A stretch of 5,011 bases of DNA from contig CAYJNO010000063.1 of NCBI GenBank assembly GCA_964371715.1, positions 1-5,011 of the forward strand, written 5' to 3'. Positions within the stretch are counted from its first letter, which is position 1; every line of letters begins with the position of its first letter. The translations under genes were made by a program, and so were the position numbers. The notes beneath the pieces were generated by a model. The model had not been told where the DNA came from and ran no database searches. It saw only the letters and a program-made list of their open reading frames with translations. Shown in pieces: positions 4,336 to 5,011 of this stretch. Origin of the DNA: CAYJNO01 sp964371715. Lineage in GTDB: Bacteria > Bacillota_I > Bacilli_A > Erysipelotrichales > Erysipelotrichaceae.

Positions 4336-5011
4336 ATGCCAACAATACTTATTACTGGTGCAACAGATGGACTTGGTAAAGCACTAGCTTTATTACTAAG
4401 TCAAAAAGATTATCGTTTAATATTAACTGGAAGAAATCCAGAAAAGATGATGAAGTTAATAGAAGAAATTAATATGGATAATGTATTATATTATGAATGT
4501 TTTGATGTCTTAGATGAACATGCTCAAGAAAAATTTGAAAATCACATTTCTCAATTTGATATTGATATATTAATTAATAATGCAGGTGCAAATATCAAAA
4601 AGGAAGCTGTAAGTGAACAAGATATTCAAAACTTCAAAGATATGATGTTAATTAACTGTACAAGCCCATTAAAGTTAATCCAATGTTTATACCCTCAAAT
4701 GAAAGCAAGAAAGAAAGGTTATATTATTAATGTATTATCTTCTTGCTGTAAATTCACTAATCTTAATATGGGTGGATATACTGCAAGTAAAAATGCTTTT
4801 GAAGCACTTGCTGTATCTTTATCTAAAGAAGCTAGAGAAGACTTTATTAAAGTATTAAATGTCTATCCAGGTGGTATTAATACAAACTTTAGAGAAATAC
4901 CAAATGAAACTTACTTAAACCCTTTAACAGTAGCACAAGCTATTATCAATACGATTGAATTACCTGAAGAAGCATTTATGCATGAACTAGTTATTCGTCC
5001 ACAATCAGAGT
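4336..5011 (+). CDS. Short-chain dehydrogenase/reductase (SDR), 3' end beyond the window
   Basis: 225 codons are visible. This is a classical SDR with a Rossmann fold: cofactor motif TGATDGLG (7-14), NNAG (81-84), the structural/catalytic Asn107 (INCTSP), candidate catalytic Ser135 or Ser136 in INVLSS, YTASK with Tyr148 and Lys152, and the PGG segment (178-180) followed by T183. Arg33 after the second strand (LTGRN) suggests preference for NADP(H). Classical SDRs are about 250 residues, so only the C-terminal tail that helps shape the substrate pocket is missing. The substrate is therefore open. AAGGAG at 4323-4328 sits 7 nt before the ATG. It is divergent from the TIR-like gene across 248 nt, and I see nothing linking the two functionally. 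Confidence 0.9.
   Translation, partial: MPTILITGATDGLGKALALLLSQKDYRLILTGRNPEKMMKLIEEINMDNVLYYECFDVLDEHAQEKFENHISQFDIDILINNAGANIKKEAVSEQDIQNFKDMMLINCTSPLKLIQCLYPQMKARKKGYIINVLSSCCKFTNLNMGGYTASKNAFEALAVSLSKEAREDFIKVLNVYPGGINTNFREIPNETYLNPLTVAQAIINTIELPEEAFMHELVIRPQSE

Noticed and set aside
3716..5011. Thoeris or another complete defence island
   Set aside because: Only one TIR-like protein is visible and no SIR2, SLOG or nuclease effector is present; the divergent SDR has intact metabolic-enzyme motifs and no effector domain.

Overview
The window is very AT-rich bacterial DNA with strong AAGGAGG-like ribosome binding sites, short intergenic gaps, TAA-dominated stops and tight U-tailed terminators. 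This points to a low-GC Bacillota-type organism (Bacilli, Erysipelotrichia or a relative). Tryptophan is encoded by TGG and TGA appears as a stop, so the mycoplasma code is unlikely. No species is assigned, and there are no rRNA or tRNA genes, insertion sequences or CRISPR arrays.

Left part (1-1452): three genes I cannot name. On the minus strand lie the N-terminus of a secreted or membrane protein (running off the left edge) and a 153-aa four-helix membrane protein. Divergent from them on the plus strand is a 150-aa membrane protein with the same hydrophobic layout but no clear sequence similarity. Each of the three genes is preceded by the palindrome TGTTGT-NN-ACAACA. Two copies lie exactly 49 nt upstream of a TATAAT -10 box with a poor -35, and the third fits the same distance if TACGAT is the -10. 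This looks like a small activator-controlled regulon and is the most interesting signal here.

Middle part (1453-3721): two separately promoted plus-strand genes. One is a DHH/DHHA1 phosphoesterase of the exopolyphosphatase-like group. The other is a 385-aa neutral-ceramidase-like metal hydrolase without a signal peptide. An intrinsic terminator separates them, and its T-tract runs into the extended -10 promoter of the second gene.

Right part (3722-5011): a minus-strand 123-aa protein resembling the MTH538/ThsB-type TIR-like fold converges on the ceramidase-like gene. They share a bidirectional terminator that contains both stop codons. The TIR-like gene has a leader of about 85 nt with an orphan Shine-Dalgarno and a possible five-codon ORF. 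Divergent from it is a classical short-chain dehydrogenase/reductase cut by the right edge. An 11-bp inverted repeat in the divergent gap overlaps the TIR-like promoter.

The DHH, ceramidase-like, TIR-like and SDR genes each seem to have their own promoter. I see no evidence of a shared pathway. Function is inferred only from motifs read by eye.
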